Part shown: positions 1 through 8,499 of the stretch, in pieces
How the letters are laid out: each line of letters starts with the position of its first letter
Numbering within the stretch: the stretch's first letter is position 1
DNA from: Deltaproteobacteria bacterium
GTDB taxonomy: Bacteria > Myxococcota_A > UBA796 > UBA2385
Direction of reading: 5' to 3'
NCBI GenBank assembly: GCA_016792625.1
Contig: JAEUKK010000018.1
Location: forward strand, 1-51,516
DNA: 51,516 nt
Made by a program: the position numbers and the translations under genes
The notes under the pieces: generated by a model
Told to the model about the DNA's origin: nothing
The model's database searches: none
What the model saw: the letters and a program-made list of their open reading frames with translations, nothing else

Positions 1-1
1 C

Positions 2-70
2 CCGGCGAAGCCCAGGCGGGGGGCCGAAGGCGCACAGATGGAGGGGCGGCCCACCTTGGCCCCCCGCTGA
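2..70 (+). CDS. possible 3' end of an upstream gene (partial)
   Basis: Frame 2 is open from the window edge to a TGA at 68-70 and would encode about 22 residues rich in Pro, Arg and Gly. Type 2 BREX operons usually carry the methyltransferase gene pglX just before pglY, so this could be its last codons, but 22 residues of low complexity cannot prove it. Bases 71-282 hold no gene that I can support: the sequence is C-rich and the short open frames there look incidental. Confidence 0.2.
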   Translation, partial: PAKPRRGAEGAQMEGRPTLAPR

Positions 71-282
71 ACCGCAGCTACAGCGTTCGGCGCGCCACGG
101 GCGAGAGCAGCCACGCCAGGCCTGCAGTGGCAGCGGGCCGATGCCCGCCGCCCGCGCCCACCACACCCACCGCCCCACACCCTCCGCCCGCCCGCCCGCC
201 CCGCCGCGCCCCCAGATCCCGCCCGCCGGCCTCCGTCCGGGGTTAAGCGGCCCGCCCCGCCGCCTCCCACCCCGAGCCGCCC

Positions 283-3200
283 ATGACCGCCCAGCCCATC
301 CGCCCGCTGCTCGACCTGCCCGCCGACGTCCAGAAGGTCAGCTTCGTGATGTCGCTCGGCCGGGCGATCACCGACCCGGCGGGCACTTTTGAGCGCTACG
401 CGGTCACGCCGGCGATGGTGCGCAACTTTCGCGAGGCGCTGGGGCAGGTGAAGGGCGCGCTCGACAGCGGGCGCGGGCAGCCGGTGTTTTTGCGGGGGGC
501 CTTCGGCTCGGGCAAGAGCCACTTCATGGCCGCGCTCACGCACCTCATCGCGGGCGAGCCGGCGGCGCTGTCGCATGAGAAGCTGCACGAGCTGGTTGAC
601 CTCGCCAAGGCGGTGGCCAGCAAGCGCCTGCTGCAGCTGCACTTTCATATGCTCGACAAGAAGAGCCTCGAAGAGGCCATCTTCGGCGGCTATGTCGAGC
701 GGGTGCGGGCCCTGCACCCAGACGCCCCCCTGCCCGCGCTCTGGGCCGACGCTGAGGTCTTCGAGAACGCCGAGCAGCTGCGGCGCGCGATGGGCGACGA
801 GCGCTTCTTTGCCCAGCTGGGCGGCAGCGCGGGTGGGGCCGCGGCGGGCGGGCTGGCCGGCTTCGGCAAGCGGGCCCCCGCCCAGGGGTGGGACGCGGCA
901 AGGTACGAGGCGGCGCGGGCCTCGGCCGACCTCGGCGTGCGGCAGGGCCTCTTCGACGCGCTGGTGCGGAGCCTGCTGCAGGCCTACGCCGGCCGCACCG
1001 ACCGCTTCGTCTCGCTTGACGCGGGTCTGGGCGCGCTGTCGCGCCACGCCCACAGCCTCGGCTATGGCGGCGTGGTGCTGTACCTCGACGAGCTGATCTT
1101 GTGGCTGATGACCCAGACGGCCGACCCGGCCTTCGTGCAGCGCGAGATCAACAAGCTGGTCAAGTTGGCCGAGGCCGGCGACGAGCGGCGGCCCGCGCCG
1201 ATCATCAGCTTCATCGCCCGGCAGCGCGAGCTGCGCGAGGTCATCGGTGAGGCCAAGCTCGGCGCTGAGCGGGCGACCATCGACGAGACGCTGGGCCACC
1301 ACAAGGCGCGCTTCTCGACGGTCGAGCTGTCCGAGCGCAACCTGCGGGCGATCATCCCGGTCAAGGTGGCCCGGCCGCGCGACGCTTTGGCAGCGGCCCA
1401 AATCAAGGACGCTTTTGAGCTCTTCTGGCGCAAGGCCAAGGGCGCGATGCCCACCCTGACGGCCGGCGACGCCACCCGTGAGGAGTGTGAGCAGGTCTAC
1501 CCCTTCACCCCGGCGCTGATCCAGGTGTTGGTCGCCCTGTCTGACCGCCTGCAGCGCGACCGCACGGCCGTCCGCATCCTCACCGAGCTGCTGGTCGAGC
1601 ATGAGCCCGACCTGCTGCTCGGCGAGGTGGTCCCCGTGGGGGATATCTTCGATCTGGTGATCTCGGGAGAAGACGCCGTCGACGGCGAGAGCACCCAGGC
1701 TTTTGCGCGGGCCCGCAGCCTGTTCATGCACGAGCTGATGCCCGCCATCAAGGCGAAGAACGGCACCGAGGGCACCGGCAAGTGCCAGCGTGAGCGCGAG
1801 GGCCACCCGGTGCGCATCGGCTGCTCGGGCTGCCCGGTGCTCGGCTGCCGCAACGACCTGCGCATGGTCAAGACGGCGCTGCTCGCCGCGCTGGTGCCCG
1901 GCGAGCCCACCATGCGCCAGCTCACGATCAGCCGGATCATCGCGCTCAACTATGGCGCGGTGCGGCTACCGACCGCGAGCATGGAGGTCCACGCGGTCAG
2001 CACCACGCTGCAGCGCCTGAGCGCCTCGGTCAACGCGGTCAACCTCGGCAAGGGCGAAGACCCTGTCATTGAGATCAGCCTGCAGTCGCTCGATCTCGGC
2101 AAGCTGCTGCGCCGGTATGACTCTGCGGACCACGGCGGCCGCCGGCGGGCCCTGCTGCGCACCCTGCTCTGGCAGTGCCTGGGCCTGCGCGGAGAGGGGG
2201 GCACCGTCGAGCACGAGCACAAGCACCACCACATCGCCCGCACCGGGCATGTCAGCTTCACCAATGTGCGGACGGCCGGGGATGAGGACCTTCGCTGCCC
2301 CGATACACACGCTTGGCGATTGGTGGTGGACTTTCCCTTCGATGACGCGGGGCACACCCCCCAGGACGACGAGGCGCGCCTGCGCCAGTTTACGCAGCGT
2401 GGGGCGCGGGAGCGCACCGTGGTCTGGCTGCCCAATTTCCTCAGCGAGGCGGGGCTGGCGGCCCTGGGCGATCTGGTCCGCCTCACCGCCATTTTGGATG
2501 ACGGCGCGAAGAGCGAGGCGATGGCCGAGATCCCCCTGAGCTTGCATGCCCAGGCCCAGCAAGAGCTGCAGGCGATGAAGGCGCGCAAGCTGGCCCTGCT
2601 GCAAGACACCCTCGCGGTGGTCTACGGCGTGGCCAACCCTTCGCCGAGCACCGACACCTTCATCAACCACGAGCGCACGGTGACCACCCACGTCCACCTG
2701 CTGTGGGATGGGCGTGAGGTAACTCTCGCGGGCCTCAGCAGCCTGGTCGACGCCCGCGACCGGGTGCTCAACCGCCTGCTCGACGCGCGTTTCCCCAACC
2801 ACCCCGCGCTCAAGGCGGCGCCCACGCCCGCCCGGATGGCGCGCTTGGCCGGGGTGCTCGAGCGCCTGTTCATCGGCGCCGACGAGATCATCGATCTCAG
2901 CGCCGAAGAGGCCGAGGTCTGCGAAGAGTTAGGCGACCCGCTGGGCTTGCTGACCGCCCGCGGCACCCGCAAAGCTAAGCGCCTGACCCCGCCCCTCGAT
3001 GAGCTCGAGCGCGCCCGCGAGCGCGAGGCCGCATCGGTGCCGACGATGCGGCAGCTCACCGCTTGGATGGACCCCAATGATGATCGCGGCCTCAGCCCGC
3101 CGCTGAGCGGGCTCATCGCCTGGGCCTGGGCGACCTACACCCGGCGCGAGGCCCGCAGCGGCGGCAAGCTCATCGAGGCGAAGGACTGCGGGAAGATTGA

Positions 3201-4326
3201 TGCTGGCGCTACCTTCGTGCAGCCCCCCTTGCCGAGCGCGGCGGACTGGGCGGTGGCGATCGACCGGCTGGTCGCGCTCGACGTGAAGGTCAGCTCGGGG
3301 CCGTTGAGCCCGCGCAGCCTCGCCGCGCTGGTCGAGCCCCTGCGCCAGCTCACGCTGCGGGTCGACGCGGCGGCGGCCCTGCGCCTGCCCGCGCGCCTCG
3401 CCCAGCGGTGGAACGAGCTGCACCCCGAGGGCGCTCCCGCCGCGCCGGCCCGGCTGCGCACGGCGGCGGCGTTGGCGGCGTGGCTCGAGGCCGCGCGCAG
3501 CGGCGTGGCAGGCGGCGCGGGCCGCGAGGCGCCCGCGGCGGCGGTGACCGCGCTCGCCCAGGCGCCCGAGGACACCTCGATGCCGGCGATCGGGCGGGCG
3601 CTGCTGCGCGCCGAGGTGGTCTTCGCCGCGGTCGACCGCCACCGGCTCTGGGCTGAGCTCGACAAGCTGCGCGCCGGCGCGGCCGAGCTGAACCCGCGGG
3701 TCGAGGCCATCGTGCTCAAGCTGCGTGAAGAGCTGGGCCGCGATGAGCTGGTGTCCGAGCTCGGGCCGGCGCTCGACGCGCTCGCCGCCCAAGCCGACGC
3801 GCTCAGCGCCGAGCGGATGCGGGTGGCCGCCGAGGCCGAGCAGCGGGCGGCGGCGGAGCGCGCGCAGCAGCAGCGCGCCGCGCGTGAGGCGCAAGAGGCG
3901 CGGGCCGCCCAGGCGCGGGCCGAGGCCGAGGCGGCGGCGGCGGTGGAGCGGGCCCGGGTCGCCGCCGCGGCCTTGGAGGGGGAGCGGCAGGCCGGGGCGG
4001 CGCGCGCGGCGCGGGAGGCGGCCGAGGCCCAGGCGCGGGAGCAGGCGCTGGCGGCGCGGGAGCGGGCCCTGGCCGCGCGGGAGGCCGAGGCGGCGGCGGC
4101 GCGCGAGGCCGAAGCGAAGGCCGCGCGTGCGGCGGTCTCGGTCGAGGTCGCGCCTGCGGCGCTGCGGGCGGCCAGCCCGGCGGCGGCCCCAACGCCAGAG
4201 GCGAACGCGGCGGCGGTCACGCTGATCATCGCCAACGACGATGATCTCGAGGACTGCATCGCCACCCTGCGGGCGCTGCGCGGCAGCGGCAAGACCCTGA
4301 CCGTGACCGCGCGGGTGAAGGCGTGA
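283..4326 (+). CDS. pglY: PglY/BrxC-like P-loop ATPase of type 2 BREX
   Basis: This is a 1347-residue cytoplasmic ATPase, the size expected for PglY of type 2 BREX (Pgl) phage defence. A Walker A motif, GAFGSGKS, lies at residues 72-79 and a Walker B-like VVLYLDEL at about 263-270. A Cys cluster (C501, C514, C517, C522) could bind metal. Residues about 1180-1310 are an Ala/Arg/Glu-rich stretch that should form a long coiled coil. In this family the protein is thought to work with PglZ, the PglX methyltransferase and the PglW kinase to mark host DNA and block phage replication. The stop overlaps the pglZ start (GTGA), so the two are probably translationally coupled. The assignment rests on motif order plus the three following BREX genes. 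No strong ribosome site precedes the ATG at 283. Confidence 0.9.
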   Translation: MTAQPIRPLLDLPADVQKVSFVMSLGRAITDPAGTFERYAVTPAMVRNFREALGQVKGALDSGRGQPVFLRGAFGSGKSHFMAALTHLIAGEPAALSHEKLHELVDLAKAVASKRLLQLHFHMLDKKSLEEAIFGGYVERVRALHPDAPLPALWADAEVFENAEQLRRAMGDERFFAQLGGSAGGAAAGGLAGFGKRAPAQGWDAARYEAARASADLGVRQGLFDALVRSLLQAYAGRTDRFVSLDAGLGALSRHAHSLGYGGVVLYLDELILWLMTQTADPAFVQREINKLVKLAEAGDERRPAPIISFIARQRELREVIGEAKLGAERATIDETLGHHKARFSTVELSERNLRAIIPVKVARPRDALAAAQIKDAFELFWRKAKGAMPTLTAGDATREECEQVYPFTPALIQVLVALSDRLQRDRTAVRILTELLVEHEPDLLLGEVVPVGDIFDLVISGEDAVDGESTQAFARARSLFMHELMPAIKAKNGTEGTGKCQREREGHPVRIGCSGCPVLGCRNDLRMVKTALLAALVPGEPTMRQLTISRIIALNYGAVRLPTASMEVHAVSTTLQRLSASVNAVNLGKGEDPVIEISLQSLDLGKLLRRYDSADHGGRRRALLRTLLWQCLGLRGEGGTVEHEHKHHHIARTGHVSFTNVRTAGDEDLRCPDTHAWRLVVDFPFDDAGHTPQDDEARLRQFTQRGARERTVVWLPNFLSEAGLAALGDLVRLTAILDDGAKSEAMAEIPLSLHAQAQQELQAMKARKLALLQDTLAVVYGVANPSPSTDTFINHERTVTTHVHLLWDGREVTLAGLSSLVDARDRVLNRLLDARFPNHPALKAAPTPARMARLAGVLERLFIGADEIIDLSAEEAEVCEELGDPLGLLTARGTRKAKRLTPPLDELERAREREAASVPTMRQLTAWMDPNDDRGLSPPLSGLIAWAWATYTRREARSGGKLIEAKDCGKIDAGATFVQPPLPSAADWAVAIDRLVALDVKVSSGPLSPRSLAALVEPLRQLTLRVDAAAALRLPARLAQRWNELHPEGAPAAPARLRTAAALAAWLEAARSGVAGGAGREAPAAAVTALAQAPEDTSMPAIGRALLRAEVVFAAVDRHRLWAELDKLRAGAAELNPRVEAIVLKLREELGRDELVSELGPALDALAAQADALSAERMRVAAEAEQRAAAERAQQQRAAREAQEARAAQARAEAEAAAAVERARVAAAALEGERQAGAARAAREAAEAQAREQALAARERALAAREAEAAAAREAEAKAARAAVSVEVAPAALRAASPAAAPTPEANAAAVTLIIANDDDLEDCIATLRALRGSGKTLTVTARVKA

Positions 4327-7169
4327 GCGCCCTGCACGAGCGCGAGCTGCTCGGGCTGCTCGCGCGGGTGCGCCAGCGCGACCACGCCATGCTGCCCGTG
4401 GTGGTCTCGGGCCAGCTCGCCGACTGCCCGCCCGAGGGCCGCCTGCTCGACCTGCAGGGCCAACATTGGACGGCCCTGCAGGTGCGGGGTGAGCTCGGGC
4501 TGCGCCGGGCGCTCTTGCAGGCCGAGCACGACACGGCGCTGGTGCTGCTGATCGATGAAGACCTGCAGCTGCCCCTCGATCTGGCGCCGCGGGTCGCCCA
4601 GCGCCGGGTCCACTTCGTCGATCAGCTGAGCCGGCTGCTCGACCTCTTTGGCGTGCGCGACGTCGAGCCGGGCTTGGTCGGCGCGCCGCTGGCCCGGGCC
4701 CTGCTGAGCGACCCGCCCGAGGGGCTGCGGCCGAGCGGGGCCGCCCGCCTGACCGTCGACGACGCCTGGGCAGCCGCCGCGCAGGGCTGGCTGCGGCTGC
4801 GGCCCGCGGGGCCGACCGGCGGCGGGCCAGCGGGGCTCTGCCTCGCGGGGCTGGGCGCGCCCGAGCGGGGGCCGGCCTTCGTGGCCCGGCACCCCGAGCT
4901 GCGCGAGGGCCTGCTCGCGCACTGGGCGCGCACCCGCGGCGGCGCGGTGGCCCGGCTGCTCGGCGAGGCCTGGCTCAACGGCGACATTGTCCCGCTGATG
5001 GGGCTGATCATCGTCTGGGATGGCGCGCGCCGGGCCGCTGGCCTGACCGAGAGCCAAGTGGCCGCCGTGCGGGCGGTGGCCGCCTACGTGCTGCGGGGCG
5101 ACGAAGGCAAGCCGCAGGCCAGCCGCGTGCACTGGGCGCTGCGCGACGAGCAGCTGGTCTCGCGGCTGATCGGCGTGCTGGACGATCTCTTCGCGCCATC
5201 GGCGCCCGAGCTGCCGCCCGAGATCGAGCGCAGCCTCGTCCGGGCCGCCGAGGGGCTCAATGACCTCGCCGCGGCCCAGCAGGCCAGCCCCTACCTGCCC
5301 GCGGCCTTCACGCACCAGCTCAGCCGGCTGGGCGACGCGCTCGAGCGCATGGCCAGCGGCGAAGAGGCCCGCGCCGGCTCGCACGACGCGGCGCTGCAGG
5401 CCATCGAGGCGCTCAAGGCCGCCGAGGCGCACCGCGCGGCGGGCCAGCGCGACGAGGCGCGGGCGACGCTGGCCGTCGCGCGGGCGGCCACCCGCCTCGG
5501 GCTCTGGCTCAGCAGCCCGCGGGGACAGGTGCACGACAAGAGCGCCGAGGCGCTGGCCAGCGCCTACCTCGACGAGGGCGCCTGGGTCGACCGCTGCCGG
5601 GCGACGGTGCAGGCCCGCCTCGCCGACAGCGGGCCCCTGAGCGTGGGGGCGCGGGTGGTGCTGCGGGCCGCCGACGCCGAGCGGCGCCGCCTCGACCAGC
5701 GCTTCGCCGACCAGCTCATCGAGGGCACGCGCCTCGACAGCCCGGGCGAGGGCGTTTTGGCCCTCTGCCAGGTGCTGCCCAAGCTGGTGCCGCCGCTGCT
5801 CGCCGACCCCAAGCGGCGGCTGCTCGTGCTGCTCATGGATGGGATGAGCGTGCCTGTGGCCCTCTCGCTCATCGAAGGCCTGCCCGAGCACCGCCTCGCC
5901 GCCTGGCGCCCCCGCGGCGAGCCCGCGGCCGCCGCGCGCGGCCTGCGCCCAGCGCTGGCCGCCTTGCCCACGCTCACCGCGACCAGCCGGGCCTCGTTCT
6001 TTGCGAGCAAGCTGGTGGCCAGCCACGGCGATGAGCCCGAGCGCAACGATGTGCGGCGCTTCGCCGAGAACCCTCACCTGCAGGGCTTCACCGCGCGGGG
6101 GCCCCAGCTCTTCTTGGGCCAGATGGTCGGCGCGGGCGGGGCGCTCTCGCCGGCGCTGAGCGCGGCGCTAGCCGACCCCAAGGAGCGGGTGATCGGCGCG
6201 GTGATCAACGTGGTGGACGATCAGCTCGACGGCGCCGAGCAGCTGAGCCTCGACTGGAGCCAGACCCAGCAGATCCCCCTGCTGACCGCCGTGCTCGAGC
6301 GCTGCGACGCCTATGGCCTCGCCGTGCTGATGGTGAGCGACCACGGCCACGTCATGGCGACCGAGCGCCTCAGCGCCGCGCAGGCGGGCGCGCCCGGCGA
6401 GGGGATGGGCGGGAAGCGGTGGCGGGCGGTCGACGCGGCGACGGTGGCGGCGGCGCGGGCGGGCGCACCGGGCGCCCTGCGCCCTGAGGAGCGGCTGCTG
6501 CCCGAGGGCAGCTGGCGGCCGGCGGGCAGCGCGGGGGTCGTGGCGCTCTGGCCCGAGGCGGTGGGCTACAACGGGGTGGGCGGCACCCACGGCGGCCTGA
6601 GCTTGGCCGAGGTGGTGACCCCGGTGGCGCTCTTGGTCAGCGCGCGGCAGCAGGCCGAGGCCGACTGGGCGCCGTCGGCCGTCGAGCCGCCGGCTTGGTG
6701 GGCGCTCAAGCGGCCGAGAAAGATGGTCAGCCCGGCGGCGAGCCCCTCGGCATCATCTTCTTCGAACCTTCTCTTTCAGGCGCCGGTTGCGCCGCGGATG
6801 AAGGTGGTGCCGGTGGACCGCGGAGAGCACCCGCTGGCCCAGGCGCTGCGCGTGAGCGAGCGCTTCCAAGCCGAGGCGAAGAACAAGGACCAGACCGAGG
6901 AGCAGGTCGCCCTCACCCTGCGCATCGTCGACCGGCTCGCCCGCGAGCCCAATGGGCAAGAGCCCTATGGCGCGGCGCTTGAGGCGCTGGGCCTCGCGGT
7001 CGCCGGGCGGCGGGCGGAATCCCAGGTGCGCGCGGCGGCCAACTTGCTCAACGCTGGGGGGCCCCCGCTGCTCGAGCTCGACCGGCAGGCCAACCGCCTG
7101 CGCCTTGATCGACGCTCCCTTATCGCCGAATATGGCCTACCGCAGGACCTGCTCCATGACCTACCCTGA
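4323..7169 (+). CDS. pglZ: PglZ alkaline-phosphatase-like protein of type 2 BREX
   Basis: This is a 948-residue protein with a PglZ-type alkaline phosphatase superfamily domain. Visible metal-site motifs are LLMDGMS at about residues 503-509, the ATSRASFF segment following it, and VSDHGH at about 671-676 (D673, H674, H676). In the superfamily such Asp and His residues bind two divalent metals. PglZ is the signature protein of BREX, and its size here fits the type 2 form. It starts with GTG at 4323, inside the pglY stop (GTGA overlap), and its end overlaps brxD by 14 bases. The C-terminal 200 residues are helical and end in a small wHTH-like segment with a conserved-looking AEYGLPQDLL tail. 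The precise substrate is unknown in the family. Confidence 0.9.
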   Translation: MSALHERELLGLLARVRQRDHAMLPVVVSGQLADCPPEGRLLDLQGQHWTALQVRGELGLRRALLQAEHDTALVLLIDEDLQLPLDLAPRVAQRRVHFVDQLSRLLDLFGVRDVEPGLVGAPLARALLSDPPEGLRPSGAARLTVDDAWAAAAQGWLRLRPAGPTGGGPAGLCLAGLGAPERGPAFVARHPELREGLLAHWARTRGGAVARLLGEAWLNGDIVPLMGLIIVWDGARRAAGLTESQVAAVRAVAAYVLRGDEGKPQASRVHWALRDEQLVSRLIGVLDDLFAPSAPELPPEIERSLVRAAEGLNDLAAAQQASPYLPAAFTHQLSRLGDALERMASGEEARAGSHDAALQAIEALKAAEAHRAAGQRDEARATLAVARAATRLGLWLSSPRGQVHDKSAEALASAYLDEGAWVDRCRATVQARLADSGPLSVGARVVLRAADAERRRLDQRFADQLIEGTRLDSPGEGVLALCQVLPKLVPPLLADPKRRLLVLLMDGMSVPVALSLIEGLPEHRLAAWRPRGEPAAAARGLRPALAALPTLTATSRASFFASKLVASHGDEPERNDVRRFAENPHLQGFTARGPQLFLGQMVGAGGALSPALSAALADPKERVIGAVINVVDDQLDGAEQLSLDWSQTQQIPLLTAVLERCDAYGLAVLMVSDHGHVMATERLSAAQAGAPGEGMGGKRWRAVDAATVAAARAGAPGALRPEERLLPEGSWRPAGSAGVVALWPEAVGYNGVGGTHGGLSLAEVVTPVALLVSARQQAEADWAPSAVEPPAWWALKRPRKMVSPAASPSASSSSNLLFQAPVAPRMKVVPVDRGEHPLAQALRVSERFQAEAKNKDQTEEQVALTLRIVDRLAREPNGQEPYGAALEALGLAVAGRRAESQVRAAANLLNAGGPPLLELDRQANRLRLDRRSLIAEYGLPQDLLHDLP

Positions 7170-8499
7170 TCTTGCCAGGGTCAGCCCCGTGGTGCGCGAC
7201 GAGCTGATCGACGCGCTGCGCTGCGGCACGGTGCCGAGCCGCGGCCTCGACCTGATCGCCGTGGGTGTCGAGCGCTTCAGCGACATGCTCGGCGACGAGC
7301 TGGGGGCGGTGGCCTTGGGCGGCGCGCGGGTCAAGGCGCTGCGGGGCGACTATGGCGCCGGCAAAAGCTTCGTGGCCCGCTGGTTTCAGCAGCGCGCGCT
7401 GGACGCCAATTTCGCCGTCGCAGAGATCCAGCTCGGGCAGGTAGAGACCCCCCTCTACAAACAAGACGTCATCTACCGCAACCTCACCATGGCCCTGCGC
7501 ACCCGCGAGACCGACCGGGGTGCCTTCCAAGGCTTGGTCAGCGACTGGCTGCTCTCGCTGGAAGACGAGGCCATCGCCCAGGGCGCCAAGCCCGACGACG
7601 ACGAGGCCCTGGCGGTGGCGGTCAAAGGCCTGCTCAGCGAGCGCCTCGACGCGGTCAGCCGCACGCTGCCCGCCTACGCCCAAGTGCTGCGGGCACTGCA
7701 CCGGGCGATGATCGACGACAAGCCCGACCTGATCGACGGCCTCACCAGCTGGCTCATGGCCCAGCCCAACGTCGCGGTCGACATCAAGCGCCTCGCGGGG
7801 GTCACGGGCAGCCTCGACCACGCCAGCGCCGGCCCGGCCCTGCGCGGGCTGCTGACCCTGCTGCGCCAGCGCGGGAAGGCGGGGCTGATGCTCGTGCTCG
7901 ACGAAGCAGAGACCCTGCAGCGCGGCAACGAGCAGCAGCGCGCCCGGTCGTATGAGGCGCTGCGCAAGCTCATCGACGACATCCACGCCGGCGCCTTCCC
8001 GGGCCTCTACCTGCTGGTCACCGGCACCCCGGCGCTCTTCGAAGGCCCGCGGGGCATCAAGTCGCTGGCTCCGCTGCACCAGCGGCTGGATGTGTATTTT
8101 GGTGACCCCGCCTTCGACAATATGCGCGCCGTACAGGTGCGGCTGCAGCCCTTTGACGTCGAGCGCCTGGTCGCGCTCGGGCGCCGGGTGCGGGCGGTGT
8201 ATCGCTGCACCCACCCCACGCGGGTGGCCGAGCGCGTGGACGACGCTGTGCTGCGCGGCCTGGCCGAGGGGGTGAGCGGGGCGCTGGGCCGGGCCCGGGG
8301 GGTGATGCCGCGCCTCTATGTGCGCCGCCTCATCGACGGGATCATCGACCGGGTCGACCAATACGAGGGCTTTGACCCCCACAAAGAGCTCGCGCGGATG
8401 GGCTTCTCACCGGCGCAGATCGCCGAGGCCGAGGCGGAGCAGGCGCGGGGCGCGGCGCTCGCCCTCGACGACATCCCGCTGGACCTCGACGCCCCATGA
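7156..8499 (+). CDS. brxD: BrxD ATP-binding protein of type 2 BREX
   Basis: This 447-residue protein belongs to the BREX ATP-binding (DUF2791-like) family. The N-terminal block with RDELIDALRCGTVPSRGLDL and the Walker A motif GDYGAGKS (residues 64-71) is characteristic of BrxD. A Walker B motif LMLVLDEAE has its acidic pair at D249/E250, followed by a TGTP sensor-like motif. I chose ATG 7156 because the family's conserved N-terminus begins a few residues later; the frame is open upstream to 6952, and an in-frame ATG at 7132 is also possible, but those residues lie inside pglZ and look unrelated. The gene overlaps pglZ by 14 bases and brxHI by 4. It probably acts with the helicase BrxHI. Confidence 0.88.
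   Translation: MTYPDLARVSPVVRDELIDALRCGTVPSRGLDLIAVGVERFSDMLGDELGAVALGGARVKALRGDYGAGKSFVARWFQQRALDANFAVAEIQLGQVETPLYKQDVIYRNLTMALRTRETDRGAFQGLVSDWLLSLEDEAIAQGAKPDDDEALAVAVKGLLSERLDAVSRTLPAYAQVLRALHRAMIDDKPDLIDGLTSWLMAQPNVAVDIKRLAGVTGSLDHASAGPALRGLLTLLRQRGKAGLMLVLDEAETLQRGNEQQRARSYEALRKLIDDIHAGAFPGLYLLVTGTPALFEGPRGIKSLAPLHQRLDVYFGDPAFDNMRAVQVRLQPFDVERLVALGRRVRAVYRCTHPTRVAERVDDAVLRGLAEGVSGALGRARGVMPRLYVRRLIDGIIDRVDQYEGFDPHKELARMGFSPAQIAEAEAEQARGAALALDDIPLDLDAP

Noticed and set aside
3135..6077. 980-residue minus-strand open frame
   Set aside because: It lies opposite pglY and pglZ, has no domain and is rich in Arg, Ala and Gly; it is an antisense frame made by the third-position GC bias.
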